A stretch of DNA of 64,000 bases from Ixodes scapularis. Lineage: Eukaryota; Arthropoda; Arachnida; Ixodida; Ixodidae. The notes beneath the pieces were generated by a model. It saw nothing but the letters and a program-made list of their open reading frames with translations, made no database searches and was not told the DNA's origin. Shown in pieces: positions 43,136 to 53,229 of the stretch. The stretch lies in contig NW_024609837.1 of NCBI RefSeq assembly GCF_016920785.2, positions 51,133,671 through 51,197,670 of the forward strand. Direction: 5' to 3'. The translations under genes were made by a program, and so were the position numbers. Position 1 is the first letter of the stretch, and every line of letters begins with the position of its first letter.

Positions 43136-43215
43136 CCGCCATTTTCGAGCGACAACTGCAACCAGACGACCGGCTTGCCGGTCGTCTCGTTGCCACTGTC
43201 GCTCATAAATGGCGG
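43136..43215. mobile_element. 80-bp foldback, 39-base arms
   Basis: Left CCGCCATTTTCGAGCGACA and right CCGCCATTTATGAGCGACA (read inward) converge on a perfect centre AGACGACCGGC-TT-GCCGGTCGTCT (43164-43187). The arms differ at a few positions. No target duplication was seen. Confidence 0.75.
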
Positions 43216-44079
43216 CGACCTCTATAGCCTTTCCACTGTGGCTTGCCGACTTGCGGCCAGCCATTACTTCATCTCCACCATACTACAGCTTCGCTGGTCT
43301 TCCTGCACCAAATAATTAGGCTGAAAAAAAAATTCTAATTTTTTTACAGATGTGAATTGCTTTCATCAGAAATGCGCGATAACGTTGGCCGAGTCTGTTA
43401 ACTTACCGCAACTAGAGCACGAGGAGCGAAGCCTCGCGCTGCACAACCTGGGGATCAGAAGCTCCAAGGGAGCACGAAATTGATATTGGGTCTGGGATAA
43501 ACGATCTTGGATTGGGTTTTTACTAAACGCACGTCGTTTAGTGGGCCAAAAGAAAACTAGCACACGAGGGTAGAAAGCCAAAAGCCTGCCTTTCCGGTAC
43601 GAAAATCGGAAGATACAGCGGAATATTTCTTACCTATTTTTTTTTTATTTTGTTTTGCGGTAAGTTCCGCGTGGGCGGCAGAGATAAAGACTTGGTGCCT
43701 GACAGGGTTTCTTCCCTCGAAAGCTCTCCGCTTTTTCACTGCGGTGCACCCGCGGCGCTCAAAGCACGTCAGCGGAACCCAGCTCACGTACCGGACAAGA
43801 GCACCGCGTCACTGGGACTCATCAGTAACCAATCCGTCGACGAATATTTGCATTCCCGTTCGTGGCCAATAAGTGCCCTGACGGAACTTGTCATCACTTG
43901 CGAATGACAAGTTCCATGGTGTGCTCGAAAAACACGGCGAAAGCTCGGAGTCATCGCTACGGTGTCCAAGCGCGTCACGACCGCGTGATTTCCCATTTTG
44001 CATTTGGGTTGAGGATTAAAGCTCAGGAGGAAGTTGAAAACAAATTTCACGGACCCTTCCATTTCACACGCGCCCATTT
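43216..44079. other. no gene; family A fragment at 43716-43805
   Basis: The segment 43716-43805 matches 1378-1470 of family A (CGAAAGC..CTTTTTCACTGCGG, then CACGTCAGCGGAA). A small perfect hairpin ACTAAACG-CACGT-CGTTTAGT lies near 43532. Confidence 0.55.
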
Positions 44080-44172
44080 CTACCTGGATGAACATGGTAC
44101 CAGCGTGCGGTCGTCTATTCCTATACCGCGTGACGCACGTGTAAGCTAGCAGTCGTACTGCACTGGCTAAGT
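44080..44172 (+). repeat. dispersed repeat family F, fragment
   Basis: Shares CTGGATGAACATGGTACCAG, GCGTGCGGTCGT, then CTAGCAGTCGTACTGCACTG with 14382-14472. The middle of the family (GTTAAAGACCCCAGG) is deleted here. Confidence 0.6.
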
Positions 44173-45335
44173 TACCGCAGAAGGTAATACAATGGTGACG
44201 CCGCACGTGCGTGATATTTCAACACTCGATCAGCTTTCACGGGTCAAGGCAACCTCAGAGCCTCGCCAGCAAATGCGAAAAAAGCGGCGATCGGAATGCT
44301 AAGCTTGACGCTTGTTGAACAGTCCTCGCGATTCCTTTCTGTCTACTCTGTTTCCAAAAGGCTGGCCAAAAAGAAGAAAAAAAAATGTCCCGGGAAAAGT
44401 TCCGTTTTAGAAAATATAACTTTGGTCACTTTACAAGCCTCCGAAGCCACGACAACGACCGACCTGGTGCGATAACATGAAGGTAGCTGTGTCAATCGGT
44501 CCTGTTCCCTAGACCGTGACGCCACTGATGTCGCTCTGCTTGCGATTAATTTTGATACGAAGTACTACGAAAATATTAAGTCAGAAGCAACCCTACACCT
44601 TCGTTCAAAATAGCGAATTAAACGTGAATTGCGAACGACCCAGAGGCGGTCACGTGATACTTGTTCCTACGTCACGACGAGGAGCCGTCAGGTGGCGCCT
44701 CTTCATGTTCACGGGGCTCATCTGTTCCGTTTTCCCCAAGTGCCTACCCACGTGCTTCACACATCCGGTACGGGCGACGAAGGAGAAGCAAGACATAGAG
44801 TAAAGTTTATAGAAGCGGTAAAACAAGGACTGACAGCCGCGACAAAAACGTTAGCACGTTAATAATGCCCATGTCGGGGTCATTAAAGGGGGAGGGGGGG
44901 GGGGGGGGGGCGGATCAACGATTTTTGGACTTCGGTCAAACATTTGTGGAAGTTGCCCTCTGACACTTCTAAAGTAAAGAACAGAAAACCGATTTCGCCT
45001 GCGAGTCCTAGTCCTGCTCTCTCGGAGGACGCTTCCTCTCTCTCTCTCTGCTGACATTAGCGGGCGTTATGCTGCAGCTTAGAGCGTTCCTTCGGCTGCC
45101 ACTCGCGGCTGCAAAGGAAGGGGGGGGGGGGGGGGGGGGAGCTCGACTTTTGCTTTGCGATTATGCAGAGGAATCGCAACATTCTTTAACACGATAAACA
45201 AGGGAAAAATGACGAGATGAAAATTATTTTAATCTTAAAATCGTTGCACCCCCTTTAAGGGATAATAAAGAAACTAAATTATTGATTATTAATTATTTAA
45301 TTATCTCCATAGTAATCCTGAAACGTAGGAACAAT
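44173..45335. other. no gene; G-tracts
   Basis: G homopolymers of 17 (44894-44910) and 20 (45120-45139). A TTTAAGGGATAATAAA at 45253-45268 resembles the 3' UTR end of the CR1/L2-like LINE at 38005 and may be a tiny 3' fragment. Confidence 0.5.
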
Positions 45336-45714
45336 AAAAAAAACGGACAGAACAACGAAGTCTCGAACACAGCTTAATATTTATTGAACAACCATCGCCT
45401 TATATGGAGTTCCCAGACCTCTTTCAAAATTCAAACGACTCCTCGCCCACTACAAAGTGCACCCTGACTTTTCAACCTATGCCGATAACCGCGTAAACAC
45501 CCGAATCACGCAAGTATACACACCCGAAGCATAAAAGGACACGAACAGCAATTGTGTGCGGTTGTCGGTATAGGTTGAAAGTGAGGATACACTGCGTAGT
45601 GGGCGTGGAGGTCGTTTGAATTGTGAAAGATGTCTGGGACATGTATATCAGGCGATGGTTCTTCGATAAATTTCAAGCTGTGTCAGAAACTTCGTTGTTC
45701 TGTCCGGTTTTTTT
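45336..45714. mobile_element. 380-bp foldback with outward T-runs
   Basis: Arms of about 155 bases: left from 45344 (CGGACAGAACAACGAAGTCT, CCATCGCCTTATAT, TTCAAACGACTCC) and right, inverted, from 45705 (CGGACAGAACAACGAAGTTT, CCATCGCCTGATAT, TTCAAACGACCTCC). The centre is at about 45525. Reading outward, each arm ends CTGTCCG followed by eight T. No coding capacity or target duplication was found. Confidence 0.85.
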
Positions 45715-46845
45715 TCGTTTTTTTTTTTTTTCTGCGCCTTAGGGTCACTATGAATGCCATTCAACAGCTCGCCTGCGTTTTTTACCTTTCTTCCCTAGTT
45801 AATGGTGGCGTCGTAGAGCAAGACCATGCTTTGCCGCATATCGGAAATTCCGGCAGCGACACCCGCGTCGACAGGGTCAACCAAAGCGTACGCCCGTGCT
45901 CGTAACAGCATGTCCTCGCGTCCATCTTTGGGGATATATGCAGCATGAGACGACCCATCGATCCCTATCGAACGACCCCTATCTCCCACAACAACCGACA
46001 GCGTCCCCAAAACCCGCCCCGCCCACACTCACGCTCACCGACACACGCTCCGCACAGAAACGCACTCGAACAACGGGGAGTTGAGGAGCAACAAACGCGG
46101 GGCTCGCAATCCAAACAGAGAGAGCCTCATCAGAGCCGCGAACTGCGCACACCGAATTTACGGAGCGAGATCCAGTCGGGACGAATTCCAAATGAGTTCC
46201 TCTCCAACCGCGCGGCGAGTAGCCGCTACGGGCCTTCCCGTCATCAAACTGGGAAAGCTCGAGAGAGAGTTAGCAGCAGGCGAACGAGCGCTAAGCTTCC
46301 ACATAACACGCGGATAGAGTGAATATATATATTTTTAATTGCGGAAACCTCTCCCCCCCCCCCTCCCTTCTTTTCCAAATAAGGAGATCTAGCGCATCGA
46401 GCTCTCGCTCTCTCCCTCCTTCGTTTTAGCGGGCGGAGTCCAATCGAGAGCGTACCCATGCATGATGCGGGAGGCCCCTTCCAGCGATGGGCTGCAGCAG
46501 ACGATAGTAGCCATTCCAGCCAATCCAGCGCCGCGACCGCATCACGTGACTAAGCTGCCCGAACGTGGCTGTGGTAGCTGCGTTCCTCTCGAAGATCACG
46601 TGACATTGACGCGCCATCGGAATGGCTTCGATGGTCCGTGTCCTCGGCACTCCGTCGTCAAATCGTTCGACAGGCGTGTACGAGTGACACTCCGGATTGA
46701 AAGATTGAACGCCATTTCTGTCCTCCTCTTTCCACAGTCTGCTCATTTGAGTGTATACGTGGCCCTTCCCTCCCACCTCCCCCCTACCCCCCCCCCCTTC
46801 CCCCGGGGGGCCAAAAAAGAAAGAAAAAGATATCCAGGGGTGAGA
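45715..46845. other. no gene seen
   Basis: A small C-run is at 46353-46363 and a pyrimidine-rich stretch at 46765-46805. The opposed frames at 46426-46776 minus and 46462-47037 plus have no recognised domain. Confidence 0.4.
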
Positions 46846-47010
46846 CAGGTGAAACAGGTTAATTTTGGAGCAATTTTGGGAGCAGAAAAATGTGTATTTT
46901 GGAGCAGCTTAGGAGCACAAAATTCTCGTTTTGGAGCACCAGTTTATGCATTTTTGGAGCAACTTCGAAGCACAAAAGTCTACAGTTTGGAGCAGATTAG
47001 GCAGCTTATC
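46846..47010 (+). repeat. minisatellite, TTTTGGAGCA units
   Basis: About five diverged units of 28-35 bases, each built from TTTTGGAGCA, an AACTTAGGAGCACAAAA-like middle and a short variable end. The continuous frame through the array (part of 46462-47037) is a consequence of the repeat and not evidence of a gene. Confidence 0.8.
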
Positions 47011-47935
47011 AGCAGCTTAAATCATAAAAAAATCTGATATAAGTCACATAAATCGGAGTTTTCTTTTTTAATCGTTATTTTTGTCCCCCCTGGTTCCAAT
47101 AAGTCATCAGCGGCAACAGGCACCGGGATAAAATATTTAAAAAAAACGGAGAAGGCAAAAGCGAGTTTCATGCGCATAGATGAGGACAGAAAACACAGGC
47201 TTCCTGTAAAGCTAGGCGGGCACCGGGTACCTCAAGCTTATACGAACTGGTGCCAAAGCGCAATTGTAGTGCCAAACTTTTTAAAGCGGTAATTCGAGAG
47301 CATCAGCAGGGAAGCACGGTTGACTACAACCAGACATCGATCGGAAGCTCGTAGAAAGCACGTGCAGATAGAAAAAAAAGTCTCCACCAAAGTGAGTCAC
47401 AAGACAAATAGCGAATGGGTAGAAAAACTATGAGCACCACATGCACGCTAAATACGGGAGTGTGACCGATTCACTCGATTGCTCACGCACTGGAAGCACG
47501 TGTGTGATAACCGAAAGTACTACGCCGTCCATTTTGACGAGATTACGAACACGAATGAACATTTACACAATGGAGGCGCTCAATAGCACTTTTAAGAAAA
47601 GGTTTACTCTCAAAACGAAAGAAATACTTAGGTTTGCTCATTTTGATAGCCTGCGCATCGTACCTCCCGCGGCCAGACAGCGAGACTCGGGAAAAAAACC
47701 ACGTATCATAGGCATAGAAGGGCACTACCCCGGCAATCTTCGAATCCGGCGGTTGCTTCCGCCACCCTGTACCCGTGCCGTTTACTTTCCTACGACGTGA
47801 TTAAATGTTGCCAACCAAGCTCTCGTTTCCCGCTAAATCTAGCGTCGCCGCAAACTTTTTTTTTTTTTTAGTTACTTTGGCGCACTGTGGCGCAATAGAC
47901 CGATCTCACCAGCTAGTTTGAGTACGCCACCGCTG
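47011..47935. other. no gene seen
   Basis: The frame at 47441-47800 plus (119 codons) has no recognised domain. CCCGCTAAATCTAGCG at 47829-47844 is a relic of the 5320-5635 type of repeat. Confidence 0.4.
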
Positions 47936-47955
47936 TGCATCGTGGGAGCTGTAGT
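47936..47955 (-). promoter_or_regulatory. ZNF143/SBF-like motif
   Basis: The reverse complement reads ACTACAGCTCCCACGATGCA, close to the conserved metazoan promoter element ACTACANNTCCCAGNATGCA with one difference in the fixed bases. About 95 bases downstream an ACTACAGTTATGGCGG occurs in the opposite orientation. Function is inference. Confidence 0.45.
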
Positions 47956-48109
47956 CTTTCTGCACGCGCGACAACCCTCCTGGAGGTCTGAGCGAGCAGA
48001 CCACGAGGCGGCATGAGCTCTCTCGTGAACTGGCGTCTGCCTCCTACGAACTACAGTTATGGCGGTGTCACGCATGCGTGGAACACTTGGTGGGATCGGA
48101 CTATTCCGA

Positions 48110-48320
48110 CCAATTTCGCGTTTTGGGCGCTACTATACCCCGTTTCACCTTATGTTGTACCGCAGCGAAGGCAAGAAGCGCGAGCTCATAGTGTTGGGAG
48201 ATGGTCGTAAGTCACGAGAGCTTCTGCCGCCGAGATGTGCCCCAGAGCAAGGAGCTCGCGCTTGTAGCCTTTCCTGCGGTACATCATATGGTGAAACAGA
48301 GTATAGACGCAGAAAATTGG
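48110..48320. repeat. inverted pair of open-frame arms
   Basis: Arms of about 85 bases. The left arm, plus strand, encodes YYTPFHLMLYRSEGKKRELI. The right arm, minus strand, encodes VYTLFHHMMYRRKGYKRELL, each followed by a Leu-Gly. About 66 aligned bases differ only by substitutions, so the frame is kept in both. Longer frames continue outward (48059-48613 plus, 48186-48443 minus). I do not recognise the peptide. It could be a duplicated inverted exon or a foldback whose arms stay open by chance. Confidence 0.5.
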
Positions 48321-48729
48321 GTTTGTATCAAAATGGCGCAATCGGCGCAGAGGGCACACCCCTGGGTGTCTGGTCGCCCACTGCAGGTGTTCGTCCCGTT
48401 TCGGCGGAATTCTCGAGCTCGGCAGGCTGCGTTTTTTGCACACCGGGTCATGCCTCGGAATCGCGTCTGCGAGCGACTTTTCGCCGACCTGAAATCGTCC
48501 AGCATTTTGTCGTTACGAGCTGTCCGGCGCGTGCCAAACGCGCGCGTCCGAGGAATCGCGCGACACCTTGGAACGCGCGTCGTAGAAAAGCGCCTCATCA
48601 TGCTCACGTTTAACGACCAATACGCGGATTGACGTCATCCGAAAACGCCCTGCAAGATCTCCCTTAAAGCCGCACTGCTCAGACATAATACAAAAAGCAC
48701 GCGGCCTTCGCTGCAGAAATCATGAAAGA
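48321..48729. other. no gene seen
   Basis: GC-rich with open frames on both strands and no recognised domain. Confidence 0.4.
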
Positions 48730-48860
48730 ATTAAAAGCATGTCCACTTCATAAATATCGCTTCGAAGATGCCTCGGACAGCTTTTGTATGTCTAATGTTA
48801 CAGTCATACAAAGAAGAAACAGAAAATGTCTGTCTACTGTCCTTTGTATGACGTAATAAC
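48730..48860 (+). repeat. dispersed repeat family R5, copy 3
   Basis: Contains CTTCATAAATATCGCTTCGA, GGACAGCTTTTGTATGTCTA, CATACAAAGAAGAAACAG and TGTCCTTTGTATGACG, colinear with 33200-33040 (inverted) and 61010-61130. Confidence 0.65.
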
Positions 48861-49495
48861 AACCAGTGTGACCGACAAATCTAAGAGAAGGCGTCTGCTG
48901 ACGAGTCTTTATCGCACCTCCGTAATACTGTACGCCGACGGCCGCATTCGTTAAAGCATGACTTATGACAACGAGGCGGCTCTTGCCCTCGGGAACGAGA
49001 CAACTCGAACTGGGTTCATGCCCGGGCACCAACCCGTGTTAACGGATAGTTGTTTCCCGACGGAGTAAAATCAGCGGGCGAGAGAAGGCCTGACAGGCCC
49101 TCTCTTTTTTTCGAGCACGTCACAAATGCGCGCCCGCCGGCAGCGAGACACAAGCCGTGGATGCTTCTTTCGCGACTTTATACTGTCCCCTGGTTTAAGC
49201 GGTAGAGGGAAAGGAGGTGGGGGGCTCGAGGCTTGGGTAAACGGCCAACAGAGTTCCACGCGTTCACGGATGTCGCCTCGGAGATTTTATTAGCGTGACC
49301 CGCATGGAGCGTTTCTGCGCGCGATTCGCGTCGGCGTCAACGCGGCGTCATTGCGAACGAGCGCGCACTCGTTTTCGCCAACAAGCCTGTTTCTAACCAA
49401 ACCAGCTAGGGGCTGTTTCGCGGCCTGTGGTTGGCCCCGAGATGCTCGCCTATTCAAGCCAATGTATGGCCGAACTTTCTCAATAAACGGCTCTG
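48861..49495. other. no gene seen
   Basis: No coding frame, tRNA-like motif or inverted repeat was recognised. Confidence 0.4.
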
Positions 49496-49503
49496 TGCGG
49501 AGC

Positions 49504-49550
49504 TAGAGTTCCTGTATAGGCTCCCTACGGGAGCCTATACAGGAACTCTA
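49504..49550. mobile_element. 47-bp hAT-like micro-element with perfect TSD
   Basis: A perfect hairpin, arms TAGAGTTCCTGTATAGGCTC plus CC (22 bases) around a TAC loop, flanked by TGCGGAGC at 49496-49503 and again at 49551-49558. The TAGAG end fits the YARNG consensus of hAT termini and the 8-bp duplication fits the superfamily. The same end occurs in the 315-bp element at 56593-56907, so this is that family reduced to its termini. Confidence 0.85.
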
Positions 49551-49664
49551 TGCGGAGCGGGCCCGCAGCGCCATGGGGTGGCGCACATTAAAACTGGCGT
49601 TTAACGGCCAATGGCATCATTGTTCCTTGAAACTATGACGCGCGCCAGCCAATGTGAGCGTCCA

Positions 49665-49850
49665 TCAGATTTCGGCTTCACTTACCTCATTTTGGAGAGG
49701 TGAATTTAGCTGCCATTTTGCGTGGCTTTCTACGCGGCTTCAAAGCTCGGAGTCTTCAAATCGCGGCTTCACTTCGCTGCATTGGGAGAGGGAAGTTTAG
49801 GTGCCGTTTGGCACGGCTTCAAAGCTGATAACGCCGGCTCGCTCCATGGG
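49665..49850 (+). repeat. direct repeat, about 90-bp unit x2
   Basis: CGGCTTCACTTACCTCATTT, GGAGAGGTGAATTTAGCTGC and CGGCTTCAAAGCTCGG recur as CGGCTTCACTTCGCTGCATT, GGAGAGGGAAGTTTAGGTGC and CGGCTTCAAAGCTGAT. The units are clearly diverged. Confidence 0.65.
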
Positions 49851-50060
49851 ACAGTTAATGCTTTTGCATTGATAAATAACCCCGAATTTACGAGTTGATT
49901 TTTTTTATTAATATTTTGTCCGGTTCGTACATATGCGCGAAAAACGTACCGTAAACTCGGGATTTAATCAAAAATGGCTACACACGTGCATCTTCCGAAA
50001 AACGGACACCTTTTAAGGTACGAAAATCGAAAATACGCGGGTCTGACCTCAGCCAAGGCT

Positions 50061-50280
50061 TGTGGCAGCTGATAAAACCTGTTAACCTCTGGTTAGCTCA
50101 GTTGGTAGAGCGCTCCACTGGATATGGAGAGGTCCCGGGTTTGACACCCGGACCAGGCGTATATTTTTCGCTCGCGTACCACTCTGGTGCGCACCAGTAG
50201 AAGTTTGTGTTCGTACTTTATCCCTCTTGTTCCCCTTCTCCAGGGATTATTTTTGTCATTCCAACAAAACTTTTTTTTTT
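50061..50280 (+). mobile_element. tRNA-derived SINE, copy 3
   Basis: Leader TGTGGCAGCTGATAAAACCT at 50061, A box TAGCTCAGTTGGTAGAGC at 50094-50111, B box GGGTTTGACACCC around 50138, body with GTGCGCACCAGTAG and CTTCTCCAGGGATTATTTTT, then a T-run at 50270-50281. The leader lacks the GACGTC segment present in copies 1 and 2. The anticodon-loop region reads CTGGATA. Confidence 0.85.
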
Positions 50281-51459
50281 TCTCGAATTGGCGCGCAACA
50301 AACACGCTCGTTTTACGAAAAGGGAGTGAAAGAATTTTCTCGTGTTGTGAATTTCGAGCAATTTTCGGCTTAGTTTATGGCACGTGTGTTGCAGCCTTCA
50401 TACCGGTAGCTTATATGAGGATGAAACGACAGTTAAATGGATACAAATTTACGATGTTAGCAAGAAATCGAAACAACAAAGCCACGAACCCGAGGGGCGC
50501 TCTGTTTTATACAAACGGGCTGGCATAAGCTATAGCTTAGTTTCCCCAGCGTACAATAAATATCAATCAAGAAAAACAATACGGATTCTGAGAAACCGGG
50601 TGCAAAGAAGAAAAAAACAAACAAGACAAGGTACCAAAAGTAGGAAAAAAAAGAGGGGGGGGGGGGGGCGGGTTGGGAACAAGGTAGTGAAGCGTAGCAA
50701 AAGTCGTCTCGGCCGGCAATAAAATCAAGCTATTCCCGAATCCTCTTATTGTTCATTCCGAGCCATTCACTGTTGCGCACACTCCGGCGAGCCGCTGAGG
50801 TAATGGAACTCGTGCGCGCGACACGCTTCGTCTTACTTCCTTTTAGTCTTATCTTTTCGGTTTCCCCAGTTATCCTAGTACGTGAGGAAGAAGCAGAAAA
50901 AGGAAAAAAAGGGGGAAGGATTATAGGACACGGCAGAGCGACTCCTAATGCAAAAGGCCCCAAGTCCTCGTTTCAGGACACTCGCTACGACACCGCGATT
51001 ATCCTAAACAATTTTCTCGCGCGGAAAAAAGAGACCGCTCGCGGGAGAAAGTGCTCCGACGAAACGAAGCCGCTCGTAGAATGTCTGCCAAGACGAAGGC
51101 GTGCAGTGACGTCATAGTGCTGAGCTCCGATTAAAATTATAGTGAGCAGAGACTATGCTCCGTTTTCCATCGGGTCGGACCGCAGCCGAGGTTAGGAACC
51201 GACGAAGCCAATGAAGCCGCACCAAAAGTGCACCATATCGCGGTGCTCGTCGTCTCCGCGCCGTCGCTGCCACCGGCTAAAATTAATAACGCGGAGCAAA
51301 AAAAAAATGAGGGATCATACCGTATTCACTATGCCTCATTGGTGTAACATCAAATGCGCGAAGACAACGAGGGCCGTGGCAATTCACTTTTTGGCACTGC
51401 TCGATTGGCCTCCATCGGATCGAAGCGCTGACTGTGCTCCGACTCAATGGGAAACAGCT
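50281..51459. other. no gene; G-run
   Basis: A 14-base G run lies at 50655-50668. The frame at 50749-51117 has no recognised domain. Confidence 0.45.
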
Positions 51460-51612
51460 ACAGTCGCGGTGGCCAGACTGAAGCTCCTCCCACCTCTTTC
51501 CACTTCGGCAGAGCGAACGGTGGAGAGGTGGCCACCTCCTCTCTGGCGTTCGCTCTGCCGAAGCGGGAAAAGTTGGGAAGAGCTTCACTCTCAACTAGTC
51601 ACCGTGGTAAAG
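51460..51612. mobile_element. foldback element, about 70-bp arms
   Basis: CACTTCGGCAGAGCGAACG on the left pairs with CGTTCGCTCTGCCGAAGCG on the right. GGTGGAGAGGTGG against CCACCTCCTCTCTGGC surrounds the centre GGTGGCCACC, and the outer parts GCGGTGGCCAGACTGAAGCTC-type pairing extend both ways. No coding capacity. Confidence 0.75.
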
Positions 51613-51896
51613 TATTTGGTGTTACCGAGAGGGGGCAAGAAAGAAAAGGGGAAAGGGCTACCGGGGCTTTTCTCCTGTAAGATGTTAGGAAGAAGCGGAA
51701 GACCCGGATGAACGCCTCGGGCGCGTCTGTTGCTCAAAGTTCGCTCGTTTTCTACTCGGTTTCTCTCTTTCTTTACTTCCAGATTTAATTAGAGCAAGCG
51801 CATTCAATGACGACAATCCCCTGGTCATCGGGACACCATTGTTCGATAATAAACAGCGCGAATAACAACCGAAAGTGCGGAAGATCATCGGGAAAC

Positions 51897-52067
51897 GTCT
51901 GTACCGCGCACGGGATCCGACGAGGCAACTGCGGCTGCAATGTTTTAAAACTTCGTCGCTTTCCAAATGACCAGGACCTCTGGCGGCAGTGGTTTGTGTC
52001 CGTAAACCGAAAAGATTTTCCCCCACCCCTACATTCTCGAGTGTTTTCGGAACATTTTGTAAATTGA
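51897..52067 (+). pseudogene. THAP-type zinc-finger remnant
   Basis: The frame reads VCTAHGIRRGNCGCNVLKLR, RFPNDQDLWRQWFVSVNRKD, FPPPLHSRVFSEHFV and stops at 52065-52067. The pattern C..C, RFP, a central Trp, DF.P..HSRVCSEHF is the THAP DNA-binding domain of THAP proteins and P-element transposases. The fourth zinc-ligand segment has Phe where CSEHF is expected (TTT instead of a Cys codon, 52044-52046), and no further domain follows. No upstream coding region was recognised. It is either a decayed exon of a THAP gene or of a P-like transposon. Confidence 0.65.
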
Positions 52068-52607
52068 GCGAGCACCCAATTTAACGCTGTGCCGTCGATG
52101 AACATGGGGTAGGCTTGCAACGTGCGTGCAAGTTTTCTCGTGAGAATTGCTGTTTCAGTTTGTAACTTTTCGTAACTTAATTTATCTTAATGTTGATATT
52201 GTGCAGTGCTGACATTGACTCGATTTTATAATCTACAACGCTTAGTTGAGGGCTCATTTCCGCCGCCAGGTGTGGCTGGAAATTGTCGAAAAATTACTTC
52301 TATCGGTTTTCCTCAATCCCGATTTCCTGCACGATAACGGAGAGCCGTGAACTTACGTATGTTGACCGTCACAATGCGACTGGATTCTCCTTATTTGGAA
52401 AATTAGTGCATAATCTAGACGGGAAAAAATTTCAATTTCTATAGCTGAAACTTATTCATGCGCCGATTTCGAATCATTGTACAATTCATCGACTCGCTCC
52501 GGCAATAAGCCCCTCTGGATTTCGCTGTTCTCAGTTCTCGACAAAAGACACTCGTCGACACGGGATCCTAAAATAAAACTTTTATAAACATCTTTAAGCC
52601 AGGGGGA
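52068..52607. other. no gene seen
   Basis: AT-rich sequence after the THAP remnant. No transposase-like continuation was found in any frame. Confidence 0.45.
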
Positions 52608-53229
52608 TTAAAGGGATGCTGAACCGAAATCTGGATTCCACAAAACACGCTGCAAAAGCGTGCAACGGGATGCTACAAACACCAAAACATCACTCATACA
52701 GGCCGGTTCTCACATGCAGCGGAGCGCTGATGTAGCGCTTCTCACGTGCCGTCAGCTACTTATCGTCTGCCATGAGCAACAGTTTTGACGGTGCGATACA
52801 AAGCTGGTGAACGCTCCCGTCAGCACGCGCTTAGCGCGAGGTAAGCGCTATGCTTGTAGCACTCCGCTGCATGTGTGAACAGGCCTTACACCGATATCTC
52901 GAACGGACGACCGTATTTTTCAAGAAAAGGAAGCACATTTGCCAGAAATGTTCACGTCATGTTTCTCCGAGAAGGAGAGGGAACGGCCTCGCGTCTTCTC
53001 CACCTCGCGGCTTTGAGGGAGCGATTAAGCGAAGAGAGGAGGAAACTAGGTATCTTGACGTCACGCGCCTCGTCGGCCTGGTTCCCAATATCGAACTCTA
53101 CTTCCAAAAATACGGCCGTCCATTTGAGATATCGCCTTACTAGTAGCGTTGTAGGGATTGTAGCGTCCCGCCTACATGTCCTGCATTGTTTGTTTCTGAA
53201 ATCCAAATTTCGGTTCAGCATCCCTTTAA
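52608..53229. mobile_element. 622-bp TTAA-flanked MITE, family C, complete copy
   Basis: TTAAAGGGATGCTGAACCGA at the left end, and the same sequence reading inward from 53229. Both continue about ten further bases (AATCTGGATT/AATTTGGATT). TTAA target duplications lie at 52608-52611 and 53226-53229. The interior has GC-rich inverted blocks with CTCCGAGAAGGAGAGG and TATTTTTCAAG/CCAAAAATACGG. A truncated copy is at 19085-19440. TTAAAGGGA starts are shared with family A, so the two families may use the same transposase. Confidence 0.85.

Noticed and set aside
49504..49550. Rho-independent terminator or bacterial-type hairpin
   Set aside because: The sequence context is eukaryotic, there is no T-tract, and the exact 8-bp flanking duplication indicates a transposition event.
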